64,000 nucleotides of DNA from Pseudomonas sp. (lineage in GTDB: Bacteria > Pseudomonadota > Gammaproteobacteria > Pseudomonadales > Pseudomonadaceae): the NCBI RefSeq assembly GCF_030147005.1, contig NZ_JASLAW010000053.1, forward strand, positions 1-64,000, given 5' to 3'. The stretch's first letter is position 1, and the number at the start of each line of letters is the position of its first letter. The translations under genes and the position numbers were made by a program. This document shows, piece by piece, positions 20,016 through 28,205 of the stretch. Under the pieces are notes generated by a model. The model ran no database searches. It saw only the letters and a list, made by a program, of their open reading frames with translations, and was not told where the DNA came from.

Positions 20016-20129
20016 GATCGTTCCCGTGCAGAGTGAACTGACCCCACAAAGTTGGACAATCTATGCCTGAGCGGCCTGAGTAAGGTTGTGTCCAACCTTT
20101 GGGGGGCAGTTCAGAGCGTGGGAACGATC
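20016..20129. repeat. REP-type palindrome split by an insertion
   Basis: gatcgttcccgtgcagag (20016-20033) and gagcgtgggaacgatc (20114-20129) are the two halves of one palindrome of the type cgttcccacgcagagcgtgggaacg, common in fluorescent pseudomonads. They are separated by the 80-bp element at 20034-20113 and share the duplicated GAG. Confidence 0.75.
20034..20113. mobile_element. 80-bp MITE-like remnant with IS3-family ends
   Basis: Left end tgaactgaccccacaaagtt (20034-20053, continuing ggaca) and right end, read inward, tgaactgccccccaaaggtt then ggaca, are near-identical inverted repeats of the TGAACTGACCCC type found at ends of IS3-family (IS150-like) elements. The 30-odd internal bases have no transposase. 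GAG directly flanks both ends (20031-20033 and 20114-20116), the 3-bp duplication expected for this group. It is non-autonomous and inserted in the loop of a REP-type palindrome. Confidence 0.7.
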
Positions 20130-20133
20130 GGGC

Positions 20134-20313
20134 TCAAGTGCCTGGATGGGCTTCGTCCAGTACCTTCCCCGCCAACAGTTGTACGCCTTCGAGCATGCGA
20201 CAGATGCCGAGTGCGACATTACGTTGAGCGCCATCGACTTCGAAGGCCAGGTGAGCGGCAATATCAATGATGGAGGCAGGCAGTACAGTGAAGAGTTTGC
20301 TTCGCGGGTTCAT
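20134..20313 (-). CDS. DUF6124-like short protein, N-terminally truncated
   Basis: 59 residues that resemble only the C-terminal half of the DUF6124 family common in Pseudomonas (LFTVLP, then LAFEVDGAQRNVALGICRML and EGVQLLAGKVLDEA). The usual N-terminal part is missing and the stretch after LFTVLP is shortened. The start at 20313 is preceded by aaggactcgtgc, so it may still be translated. It ends right beside the mobile remnant at 20034-20113. Best read as a decaying or trimmed copy. Confidence 0.5.
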   Translation of the reverse strand: MNPRSKLFTVLPASIIDIAAHLAFEVDGAQRNVALGICRMLEGVQLLAGKVLDEAHPGT

Positions 20314-20513
20314 GCACGAGTCCTTTCGCACAGGGTGAGTGGCTGAGCCTGTCGATGATTAAATTCTGGTGAGGTTAACGCAATATGCGCGGTCAATAAC
20401 CTGTGAGAACTGACAGTTGCGCACTCGAAAGTTTGCGGGTTAACGTCCTGTTAACAGCCCGGAGCAGGATGTCACGGGCCTTAAGCGGTTGCACTTTTCA
20501 GGGAAGAACAATT

Positions 20514-21764
20514 ATGAATTCGTCAGTTATACGAGTTGCAATTTCCATTGCTGTTGTGACTGGTGCGTCGAGTTTGACCGTGCGCGCAGCAAATTATGTA
20601 AACCTGGCGCCCGCTGTGGGTGCTCAATGCATGGCTCTCGCGGTAAATGATTCAGGCACAGCAGTGGGTAACTGCTCACTCGGCAGTGCTTCGGCCGTGG
20701 CTCAATCCTTCGTTGCCAATGTCAACGGTTCAACCGCACAGCAAGGGTTATCAGCGCTCGCTCCTGGGCAAATCTGCACAGCAATGGGAGTTGCCAACAG
20801 TGGGACGATTTCCGGTCAATGCTTGGATGAGAACAACGTCAACTTTGCGGTGTCCTGGCAGGCAGCCACACCAACGGCCGCTCCGAAGCGACTCAGCCCA
20901 CTTCCTTCCACGATACTTAATCCGCTCTTGCGGCCCGCAGATGTCTCAACAACGCCTACCGCAATGAATGAAAGAGGCGGGATTGTCGGCTCCAGTTTCA
21001 GCGCTCAAGGCCGAGGTACCGTGGTGATTTATGCTGCGACGGGCAATGGCACTGCCCAGAGGGTCTCCGACTTTGGAGACGACTGTGTTGCCAACTCGGT
21101 CAATTACACGCTGATCAACACCTACCCGAGCATAGCTATGAACTGCCCGAACAGTGCAGGTACGCTCAGCGGAACAATCGCCATACGTGGTAGTACTGGG
21201 TATACGAAACAGACGTTGCAGATACCGCCTGAAGCAAGTCTATGTACAGTCAAAGCCATCAACGACCAATCTCAAGTGCTGGGTACCTGTCTTTTTCCGA
21301 ACTCCAGCACCAACGTACCCAAGACGGCCTTTTGGCCCTCCCCAACCAGCGCACCGCAGCTGTTGACCCTGCCGCAAAATGCCGCTAACTGGGCGATGGA
21401 CCTCAACAACGCAGGCAAGGTTCTAGCTGCCAGGGGCGACAGCAGTGGCATCAGCCAGTCACTCTATTGGGACCCCGCTACTGGGAGTTTCGGTGTTCGG
21501 CCGATCGTCCCTCCTGTTGATGCCGTAACGACTCTCGCTGTGGAGCTTGCGGACGATAATACGGTCGTGCTTAACAGTACCAATGGTGATCAGTATGCAA
21601 CAGGTTGTACTTGGCATCCTGAGAGGTCCATGCAGTGTTTGACTCCCATCGGTCTCGGGAAAAAGAACAACCTCTTGGCTATTTCGCAAAGTGGTGGTTA
21701 TGCAGTTGGTGTCAGTAACGACGTCGAACAGAACGACAATGCGGTGGCAGTGGTACTGCCTTGA
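20514..21764 (+). CDS. Secreted HAF-repeat protein
   Basis: 416 residues. Signal peptide at 1-25 (ends VRA), then repeated short blades of the form A-hydrophobic-N-x-x-G-x-hydrophobic-x-G: ALAVNDSGTAVGNC, AMGVANSGTISGQC, AMNERGGIVGSS, VKAINDQSQVLGTC, AMDLNNAGKVLAA and AISQSGGYAVGVS. This is the extracellular HAF-type repeat, which probably forms a beta-propeller or solenoid. Several blades carry a cysteine after VGN/SGQ/LGT, so disulfides between blades are likely. Function unknown; perhaps surface or adhesion related. Codon use is less GC-rich than the surrounding genes, suggesting acquisition. The ATG at 20514 has a gggaagaa ribosome site. It is followed by a small secreted protein. Confidence 0.75.
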   Translation: MNSSVIRVAISIAVVTGASSLTVRAANYVNLAPAVGAQCMALAVNDSGTAVGNCSLGSASAVAQSFVANVNGSTAQQGLSALAPGQICTAMGVANSGTISGQCLDENNVNFAVSWQAATPTAAPKRLSPLPSTILNPLLRPADVSTTPTAMNERGGIVGSSFSAQGRGTVVIYAATGNGTAQRVSDFGDDCVANSVNYTLINTYPSIAMNCPNSAGTLSGTIAIRGSTGYTKQTLQIPPEASLCTVKAINDQSQVLGTCLFPNSSTNVPKTAFWPSPTSAPQLLTLPQNAANWAMDLNNAGKVLAARGDSSGISQSLYWDPATGSFGVRPIVPPVDAVTTLAVELADDNTVVLNSTNGDQYATGCTWHPERSMQCLTPIGLGKKNNLLAISQSGGYAVGVSNDVEQNDNAVAVVLP

Positions 21765-21794
21765 CTTTCAGTTAACTGGCAAAAGGAGAACACC

Positions 21795-22088
21795 ATGAAA
21801 CTTAACGCCACCGCGAGCCTGCTGATCAGTTCCTTGTTCGTGGCTGCAATTCTGCATTCCGCTCAGGCTTACAGCGGTTTCAACAGGAAATATGAGGGTG
21901 GTGGGGGCGTACTGTCATCCGAAGACGGATCCCCAGTCGCTCAGTGGGCGCATGAAGTTTTCGGCCGTAAAAAGATCTATCCCCCGGTGCAAGGTACCTC
22001 CGTCAAAGAGGCTAATGCGCCTGGTGTCTATTCTTGTGATGGGTGGGGAAATCGTAGGGTGAATAGATTCCAGTGGGAGAAGTGTTGA
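21795..22088 (+). CDS. Small secreted protein paired with the HAF-repeat gene
   Basis: 97 residues with a clear signal peptide (1-25, ending SAQA) and a mature part of about 72 residues rich in Gly, Lys and Arg with two cysteines (YSC and the final EKC), possibly a disulfide. An aaggag ribosome site lies 31 bases after the HAF gene stop, and a strong terminator follows at 22126-22157, so the two genes form an operon. Family not recognised. Confidence 0.75.
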   Translation: MKLNATASLLISSLFVAAILHSAQAYSGFNRKYEGGGGVLSSEDGSPVAQWAHEVFGRKKIYPPVQGTSVKEANAPGVYSCDGWGNRRVNRFQWEKC

Positions 22089-22125
22089 GGCTGTAGGGTC
22101 ATGACTTCGCCATGAACGCTCAGCC

Positions 22126-22157
22126 AAAAAAATGCGCCCCTGAGGGCGCATTTTTTT
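22126..22157. terminator. Bidirectional intrinsic terminator
   Basis: aaaaaaatgcgccc ctga gggcgcattttttt: a GC stem with A-run and T-run on the two sides. It serves both the secreted-protein operon and the convergent carboxyspermidine dehydrogenase gene. Confidence 0.92.
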
Positions 22158-22177
22158 GTTCGGTCAGCTATCGCCTG

Positions 22178-23422
22178 TCAGGCAATCGCATCCCAAGCCC
22201 GATCACCTTTCTCGTCTTTGATTCGAGTTGGCAACCCCATCACATCCAGCGCTTTGAGGAACGGCTCAGCCGGCAGTTCCTCGACGTTGGCCATGTGCTT
22301 CACATCCCACTCGCCACGTGCCACCAGCAGCGCAGCGGCCACCGGAGGAACGCCCGCGGTGTAGGAGATGCCCTGGCTGTCGGTCTCGGCGAAGGCGTCT
22401 TCGTGATCGGCCACGTTGTAGATGAACATTTCGTGCGGCTGGCCGTCCCTGGTGCCTTTGACCAGGTCACCGATGCAGGTCTTGCCGGTGTAGCCCGGAG
22501 CGAGCGATGACGGGTCGGGCAGTACGGCCTTGACCACTTTCAACGGCACCACTTCCAGGCCTTCGGCGGTTTTGACCGGCTGTTCGGAGAGCAGGCCGAG
22601 GTTTTTCAGCACGGTGAACACGTTGATGTAGTGTTCGCCGAAGCTCATCCAGAAACGCACGTTGGGCACGTCGAGGTTTTTCGACAGCGAGTGCACTTCA
22701 TCGTGGCCGGTAAGGTAGAGGTTCTGCGAGCCGACTACCGGCAGGTCGTCGGTGCGTTTGACTTCGAACATGGTGTTGCTGGTCCACTGGCTGTTCTGCC
22801 AGCTCCACACCTGCCCGGTGAACTCGCGGAAGTTGATTTCCGGGTCGAAATTGGTGGCGAAGTATTTGCCATGGGAGCCGGCATTGACGTCGAGAATGTC
22901 GATCGAATCAATGCGGTCGAAATGCTGTTGCTGCGCCAGCGCGGCGTATGCGTTGACGACACCCGGGTCGAAGCCCACGCCTAGGATGGCGGTGATGTTC
23001 TTCTGTTTGCATTCTTCCAGGTGGTTCCATTCGTAATTGCCGTACCACGGCGGGGTCTCGCAGACCTTGCCCGGCTCTTCGTGGATGGCGGTGTCGAGGT
23101 AAGCCACGCCCGTATCGATGCAGGCACGCAGCACCGACATGTTGAGAAACGCGGAACCCACGTTGATGACGATCTGCGATTCGGTCTCGCGGATCAGGGC
23201 CTTGGTCGCTTCCACGTCCAGGGCGTTCAGCGCGAAGGCCTGGATGTCGGCGGGAACCTTGAGGCTACCCTTGGCCTTGACGCTGTCGATGATGGCCTGG
23301 CATTTGGAGATGTTGCGCGACGCGATAGCAATACGACCGAGTTCGTCGTTGTGCTGCGCGCACTTGTGGGCCACCACCTTGGCGACACCTCCTGCACCAA
23401 TGATAAGAACGTTCTTTTTCAA
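22178..23422 (-). CDS. Carboxynorspermidine/carboxyspermidine dehydrogenase
   Basis: 414 residues of the saccharopine dehydrogenase-like (LYS1) family. Rossmann motif NVLIIGAGGVAKVVAH at the N-terminus, then IAIASRN (NADPH side), NVGSAFLNMSVLRACIDTGVAYLDTA and GVGFDPGVVNAYAA. It reductively condenses a diamine with aspartate semialdehyde to carboxy(nor)spermidine in the alternative polyamine route. It lies directly downstream (28 bases) of the matching decarboxylase gene nspC on the same strand, which fixes the pathway. The start is a TTG (23422) preceded by GGAG 11 bases upstream; the frame is open further upstream without a better ribosome site. In pseudomonads without speE-type synthesis this pair makes spermidine. 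Confidence 0.88.
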   Translation of the reverse strand: MKKNVLIIGAGGVAKVVAHKCAQHNDELGRIAIASRNISKCQAIIDSVKAKGSLKVPADIQAFALNALDVEATKALIRETESQIVINVGSAFLNMSVLRACIDTGVAYLDTAIHEEPGKVCETPPWYGNYEWNHLEECKQKNITAILGVGFDPGVVNAYAALAQQQHFDRIDSIDILDVNAGSHGKYFATNFDPEINFREFTGQVWSWQNSQWTSNTMFEVKRTDDLPVVGSQNLYLTGHDEVHSLSKNLDVPNVRFWMSFGEHYINVFTVLKNLGLLSEQPVKTAEGLEVVPLKVVKAVLPDPSSLAPGYTGKTCIGDLVKGTRDGQPHEMFIYNVADHEDAFAETDSQGISYTAGVPPVAAALLVARGEWDVKHMANVEELPAEPFLKALDVMGLPTRIKDEKGDRAWDAIA

Positions 23423-23450
23423 TTGCTTTATTTCTCCTATATCCGCCAGC

Positions 23451-24548
23451 TTACGAAAGGCTGGACAGGTAGTCGTCGTAACCAAATTCACGAACCACCT
23501 CGACTGTACCGTCGAGTTGTTTCACTACGATGGACGGCATTTTCAGGCCGTTGAACCAATTTTTCTTGACCATGGTGTAGCCTGCGGTGTCGATGAACGA
23601 CAGCCGATCGCCGATGGCCAGCGGACGATCAAATTGATACTCGCCGAAGATGTCCCCGGCCAGGCAGGATTTGCCGCACACCATCACGGTGTGTTCGCCC
23701 TCGCTTGGCGCCAGCTTGGCGTTGAGGCGATAGATCAGCAGGTCCAGCAGGTGAGCTTCGATGGAGCTGTCGACCACGGCCAGGTTTTTGCCGTTGTAGA
23801 GGGTGTCGAGCACGGTGACTTCCAGGGAGGCGCTGTTGGTGATCGCCGCTTCGCCGGGTTCCAGGTACACCTGCACGCCGTACTTCTCGGAGAACGCCTT
23901 CAAGCGCGCGCAAAACGCGTCCAACGCATAGCCTTCACCGGTAAAGTGGATGCCGCCGCCGAGGCTGACCCACTTGACCTTGTGCAGCAGCGCGCCGAAA
24001 CGTTCTTCAATAGTGCCGAGCATCTTGTCGAACAGGCTGAAGTCGCCGTTCTCGCAATTGTTGTGGAACATGAAGCCGGAGATCTGCTCGATCACGCCTT
24101 CGATCTTCACCGGGTCCCACTCGCCCAGACGGCTGAACGGACGCGCCGGGTCGGCCAGCAGGTAATCGGAACTGCTCACCTGCGGGTTGACGCGCAGGCC
24201 GCGGGTCTTGCCCTCGGAGCGCTCGGCGAAGCGTTGCAGCTGGCTGATGGAGTTGAAGATGATCTTGTCGCAGTTATCCAGCATCTCTTCAATTTCATCG
24301 TCGGCCCAGGCCACGCTGTAGGCGTGCGCCTCACCTTCGAACTTCTGGCGACCGAGCTTCAACTCGTACAGCGACGACGAGGTGGTGCCGTCCATGTATT
24401 GCTGCATCAGGTCGAACACCGACCAGGTGGCAAAGCACTTGAGCGCCAGCAGAGCCTTGGCGCCGGACTGTTCGCGCACGTAGGCAATCTTCTGCATGTT
24501 GACCAGAAGCTTCTGTTTGTCGATGAGGTAATACGGCGTTTTGATCAT
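23451..24548 (-). CDS. nspC: Carboxynorspermidine/carboxyspermidine decarboxylase
   Basis: 365 residues, alanine racemase-fold (type III) PLP enzyme. Lys37 (LLALKCFATW) binds PLP; SLGGGIHFTG is the phosphate-binding loop; VMVCGKSCLAGD carries the catalytic Cys, followed by FGEYQF. It removes the carboxyl group from carboxy(nor)spermidine, the last step of the alternative spermidine pathway. First gene of a two-gene unit with the dehydrogenase. The ATG at 24548 gives the standard MIKTPYYLIDKQ start; the frame's 18-residue extension lacks a ribosome site. Confidence 0.92.
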   Translation of the reverse strand: MIKTPYYLIDKQKLLVNMQKIAYVREQSGAKALLALKCFATWSVFDLMQQYMDGTTSSSLYELKLGRQKFEGEAHAYSVAWADDEIEEMLDNCDKIIFNSISQLQRFAERSEGKTRGLRVNPQVSSSDYLLADPARPFSRLGEWDPVKIEGVIEQISGFMFHNNCENGDFSLFDKMLGTIEERFGALLHKVKWVSLGGGIHFTGEGYALDAFCARLKAFSEKYGVQVYLEPGEAAITNSASLEVTVLDTLYNGKNLAVVDSSIEAHLLDLLIYRLNAKLAPSEGEHTVMVCGKSCLAGDIFGEYQFDRPLAIGDRLSFIDTAGYTMVKKNWFNGLKMPSIVVKQLDGTVEVVREFGYDDYLSSLS

Positions 24549-24726
24549 TTTTGAGAGCCTGCGGCGGTGCCTGCCAAAAAAGGACACGCATTGTGCCCGC
24601 ACTTGGAACAGATCGAAAGGTTAGCGGGCGGAATTTGCGCGCTTGCGTTTAAGCATAGGCCCTGGGTGTGACGGTCTATCGACAGGGCTCTTGATCCGGC
24701 TGGCGCTTATAGCGTCACCCTTATTG

Positions 24727-25206
24727 TCAGTCAGACGGGGAGGGCGCCGAGCTCTTTCTGAGCGACTTTTCATGGGTCGCGCTGGCATCGTCGATAGCGT
24801 GGAAGCCGCAGCATAAATAAAAACGCTGCCCTTCGAGCGTGTCAGTCGAGAGGCGTACCGTCGAAAATTGCGCAGCAGCTCGCGCCAGCAATTGTTCGAC
24901 CAACTGCTTGCCTATGCCGCGCCCACGCATTGCAGGCGTAACGTATAGCCGGCGCAGTCGAGCCATGTTCGGGTCGCCCTGCGGATCGCGAGAAACGCCA
25001 CCAATGCCCACCAACTGCCCCTTGCAGAAAACACCTAGAAGGCATTCACCATATTGTTCGAATCGGTTGAACTGACTTTCCCATTCGACAATAAGCCGAG
25101 TCAGAAACCTGAACCCTTCGGCCATAGCTTGCGCTTGCAGCACATGGATGTGCTCAGGCAGTTCGTTGAGCTCACGTATCGAAACTTCGTTGATGGCATG
25201 GGTCAT
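24727..25206 (-). CDS. GNAT-family N-acetyltransferase
   Basis: 159 residues. Motif A is clear: RLRRLYVTPAMRGRGIGKQLVEQLL (acetyl-CoA pyrophosphate loop RGRGIG), followed by the beta5 region LEGQRFYLCCGF. The acceptor substrate is unknown. The start overlaps the stop of the GFA-family gene by 4 bases (ATGA), so the two are translationally coupled. Confidence 0.85.
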   Translation of the reverse strand: MTHAINEVSIRELNELPEHIHVLQAQAMAEGFRFLTRLIVEWESQFNRFEQYGECLLGVFCKGQLVGIGGVSRDPQGDPNMARLRRLYVTPAMRGRGIGKQLVEQLLARAAAQFSTVRLSTDTLEGQRFYLCCGFHAIDDASATHEKSLRKSSAPSPSD

Positions 25207-25586
25207 GGTGATTCACTAGACCAGGCCACTTTGGATTCAATACAGCTATGCAGTTGCTCAGGAGTACTCAAAGGCGTGTCCAATGTGCCCAGCGCAATCG
25301 AAATCCAGTCCGGATAAGCACCATTGGCATCCGACCAAAACAGTGACGATCCGCACTGCGAACAGAATTGACGGGTGATGCCCGGCGAGGACTCGTAGCT
25401 TCGCAGCGCATTTGCGGTCGCGTGGATGTTCAGCGCTGTCTTGGGCGCGCTGGCGTAGCTGGCGAACGCTGCGCCGTGGCCCTTCTGGCATTTTTTGCAG
25501 TGGCAGTGGGTGGCGGCCTTGAGAGGTTTGAAGACCTCATAGCGAATCGCGCCGCACAGGCAGCTGCCTCGGCTGTTTTTTACCAT
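25203..25586 (-). CDS. GFA-family (CENP-V/GFA) zinc protein
   Basis: 127 residues with the full zinc-cysteine pattern of the glutathione-dependent formaldehyde-activating enzyme family: CLCGAIRYEV, HCHCKKCQKGHGAAF and FCSQCGSSLFW. These small zinc proteins may bind glutathione adducts; most are uncharacterised. It is upstream of, and overlaps, the GNAT gene. Confidence 0.88.
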   Translation of the reverse strand: MVKNSRGSCLCGAIRYEVFKPLKAATHCHCKKCQKGHGAAFASYASAPKTALNIHATANALRSYESSPGITRQFCSQCGSSLFWSDANGAYPDWISIALGTLDTPLSTPEQLHSCIESKVAWSSESP

Positions 25587-25620
25587 CTCTGTTCAATCCC
25601 AATTGTCGTCGAGCACCAAA

Positions 25621-25749
25621 CCCGTTGCGAGGGAGCTTGCTCCCGCCGGGCTGCGTAACAGCCCCAGCGGCTGCAACCGAGGTGTGGGCCAATATGACCG
25701 ATTTGTGGCCGCTTCGCGACCCAGCGGGAGCAAGCTCCCTCGCCACGGG
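25621..25749. repeat. REP doublet (REPIN-type) palindrome
   Basis: Outer arms cccgttgcgagggagcttgc (from 25621) and the complementary gcgggagcaagctccctcgc (25724-25743, continuing cacggg to 25749) enclose about 75 bases with inner GC-rich hairpins. Same family as 55694-55786. It fills most of the gap between the GFA gene and metE. Confidence 0.8.
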
Positions 25750-25863
25750 TACAAGACTGAACATGAGCGGTTCTTGTGACGATCCGGAATAATATGAGTT
25801 TGTCTCACTCTGGCGCTCTGCCGACAATAGCTGCCCTACCTATCGACCTCGGAGTTGCAAGTC

Positions 25864-28155
25864 ATGGCAGTCGCTCATTCCCTCGGATTTCCGCGCATTG
25901 GACGCGATCGTGAACTGAAAAAAGCGCAGGAAGCGTTTTGGAAGGGCGAACTCGATGAGGCCGGCCTGCGCGCCGTGGGCCGTGACTTGCGCAAGACCCA
26001 CTGGGCGCTGCAAAAACAGGCCGGCATTGAGCTGCTGCCGGTGGGTGATTTCGCCTGGTACGACCAGGTGCTGACCCATTCGCTGATGTTTGGCGTGATC
26101 CCTGAGCGTTTCCGCCCGGCCGATGGCCGGGCCACGTTGCAGACGCTGTTCGGCATGGCGCGTGGCGTCAGCAGCGACACGTGCTGCAGCGGTGCTCACG
26201 CCCAGGAGATGACCAAGTGGTTCGACACCAACTATCACTATCTGGTGCCGGAGTTCAGCGTCGACCAGCACTTCCATCTGGGCTGGGACCAGCTGTTCGA
26301 AGAAGTCCAGGAAGCGCGCGACCTTGGGCACACGGTCAAGCCGGTCGTCATTGGCCCGCTCACGTACCTGTGGCTGGGCAAGGCCAAGGGCGCTGACTTC
26401 GACAAGCTCGACCTGCTCGAGCGCCTGCTGCCGCTGTACGGCCAGATCTTCCAGCGCCTGGCCGAGCTGGGCGTGGAATGGGTGCAGATCGACGAGCCGA
26501 TCCTGGCGCTCGACCTGCCGCAGGCATGGAAGAACGCGTTCGAGCGTGCCTACAACCTGATCCAGCGTGACCCGCTGAAAAAGCTGGTCGCCACTTACTT
26601 CGGCGGGCTGGAAGAAAACCTCGGCCTGGCCGCCAACCTGCCGGTCGACGGCCTGCACATCGATCTGGTGCGGGCGCCGGAGCAATACCCGACCATTCTT
26701 GATCGCCTGCCCGCTTACAAGGTGCTGTCCCTGGGGGTGGTCAATGGCCGTAACGTATGGCGCTGCGACCTGGAAAAAGCCCTGGCGACGTTGCGCCATG
26801 CCCAGGAAAAATTGGGTGATCGCTTGTGGGTGGCGCCGTCCTGTTCACTGCTGCATTGCCCGGTGGACCTTGCGCGTGAAGACCAGTTGGACGCTGAATT
26901 GAAAAGTTGGCTGGCCTTTGCCTTGCAAAAGTGCGCGGAAGTCGCTGTGCTGGCCCAGGCTGTGGACCAACCCGAGGCGCCAGAGGTGCTGGCGGCGCTG
27001 GCTGAAAGCCGCGCGGTACAGGCTGCGCGTGCCGCTTCGCCGCGTATTCACAAGCCTGCGGTGCAAGCGCGCGTGGCCGCTATCAGCGCACGCGACAGCC
27101 AGCGCCAATCGCCCTTTGCCCAGCGTATCGAGAAACAACGGGCCGGCCTCAACCTGCCGTTGTTTCCGACCACCACCATCGGTTCGTTCCCGCAAACCGT
27201 GTCGATCCGTTTGGCGCGCCAGTCCTACAAGGCCGGCAAGTTGAGCGAAGCCGAATACGTCCAAGCGATGCACAGCGAGATCAAGCACGCGGTCGAAGTG
27301 CAGGAACACCTCGGCCTGGATGTACTGGTACACGGTGAAGCCGAGCGTAACGACATGGTCGAGTACTTCGCCGAGCAATTGGACGGGTACGCGTTCACCC
27401 GTTTCGGCTGGGTGCAGAGCTACGGTTCGCGCTGTGTGAAACCGGCGCTGATCTATGGCGACCTGAGTCGGCCGAAAGCGATGACGGTGGAATGGATTCG
27501 CTATGCCCAGGGCCTTACGCACAAGGTACTCAAAGGCATGCTGACCGGCCCGGTGACCCTGCTGATGTGGTCGTTCCCACGCGAAGACGTGAGCCGCGAA
27601 GTGCAGGCCCGGCAACTGGCCCTGGCGATCCGTGATGAAGTCCTGGACCTGGAAGCCGCCGGCATCAGGATCGTGCAGATCGACGAGGCCGCGTTCCGCG
27701 AAGGCTTGCCATTGCGTCGGGCGCAGTGGCAGCCCTATCTGGACTGGGCCACCGAAGCGTTCCGCCTGTGCGCCAGCGGCGTGCGCGACGACACTCAGAT
27801 CCACACCCACATGTGCTACAGCGAATTCAACGATGTGATCGAATCCATCGCGACGATGGATGCCGACGTCATCACCATCGAAACCTCACGCTCGGACATG
27901 GCGTTGCTGGACGCGTTCGAAGCTTTCGCATACCCCAACGAAATCGGCCCTGGGGTCTATGACATTCACTCGCCACGGGTGCCGGATGTGGCACAGATGG
28001 TTGACTTGCTGCGCAAGGCGGCCAAGCGGATTCCGGCTGAGCGGTTGTGGGTCAACCCCGATTGCGGCCTGAAAACCCGTGGCTGGCCAGAGACGCAAGC
28101 GGCGCTGATTCACATGGTCGCGGCGGCGCGCCAATTGCGTGCGCAAATGGGTTGA
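25864..28155 (+). CDS. metE: Cobalamin-independent methionine synthase
   Basis: 763 residues, normal length for MetE (5-methyltetrahydropteroyltriglutamate-homocysteine methyltransferase), which makes methionine without B12. N-terminal half starts AHSLGFPRIGRDRELKKA; the C-terminal catalytic half has FPTTTIGSFPQT, HGEAERNDMVEYF, the zinc ligands His and Cys in HTHMCYSEFND and Cys in WVNPDCGLKTRGW. The ATG at 25864 follows a cggag ribosome site; the TTG three codons earlier is not needed. No B12 riboswitch or obvious MetR site was recognised in the upstream gap, which is largely a REP doublet. Confidence 0.96.
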   Translation: MAVAHSLGFPRIGRDRELKKAQEAFWKGELDEAGLRAVGRDLRKTHWALQKQAGIELLPVGDFAWYDQVLTHSLMFGVIPERFRPADGRATLQTLFGMARGVSSDTCCSGAHAQEMTKWFDTNYHYLVPEFSVDQHFHLGWDQLFEEVQEARDLGHTVKPVVIGPLTYLWLGKAKGADFDKLDLLERLLPLYGQIFQRLAELGVEWVQIDEPILALDLPQAWKNAFERAYNLIQRDPLKKLVATYFGGLEENLGLAANLPVDGLHIDLVRAPEQYPTILDRLPAYKVLSLGVVNGRNVWRCDLEKALATLRHAQEKLGDRLWVAPSCSLLHCPVDLAREDQLDAELKSWLAFALQKCAEVAVLAQAVDQPEAPEVLAALAESRAVQAARAASPRIHKPAVQARVAAISARDSQRQSPFAQRIEKQRAGLNLPLFPTTTIGSFPQTVSIRLARQSYKAGKLSEAEYVQAMHSEIKHAVEVQEHLGLDVLVHGEAERNDMVEYFAEQLDGYAFTRFGWVQSYGSRCVKPALIYGDLSRPKAMTVEWIRYAQGLTHKVLKGMLTGPVTLLMWSFPREDVSREVQARQLALAIRDEVLDLEAAGIRIVQIDEAAFREGLPLRRAQWQPYLDWATEAFRLCASGVRDDTQIHTHMCYSEFNDVIESIATMDADVITIETSRSDMALLDAFEAFAYPNEIGPGVYDIHSPRVPDVAQMVDLLRKAAKRIPAERLWVNPDCGLKTRGWPETQAALIHMVAAARQLRAQMG

Positions 28156-28205
28156 CGGCGAAGATTGCGCGGCCGGCGTTCGCGTTGTCAGTCATACTGG
28201 CGCCC

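Noticed and set aside
23118..24554. Long plus-strand open frame (478 codons) opposite nspC
   Set aside because: Shadow of the decarboxylase, which has catalytic motifs on the minus strand.
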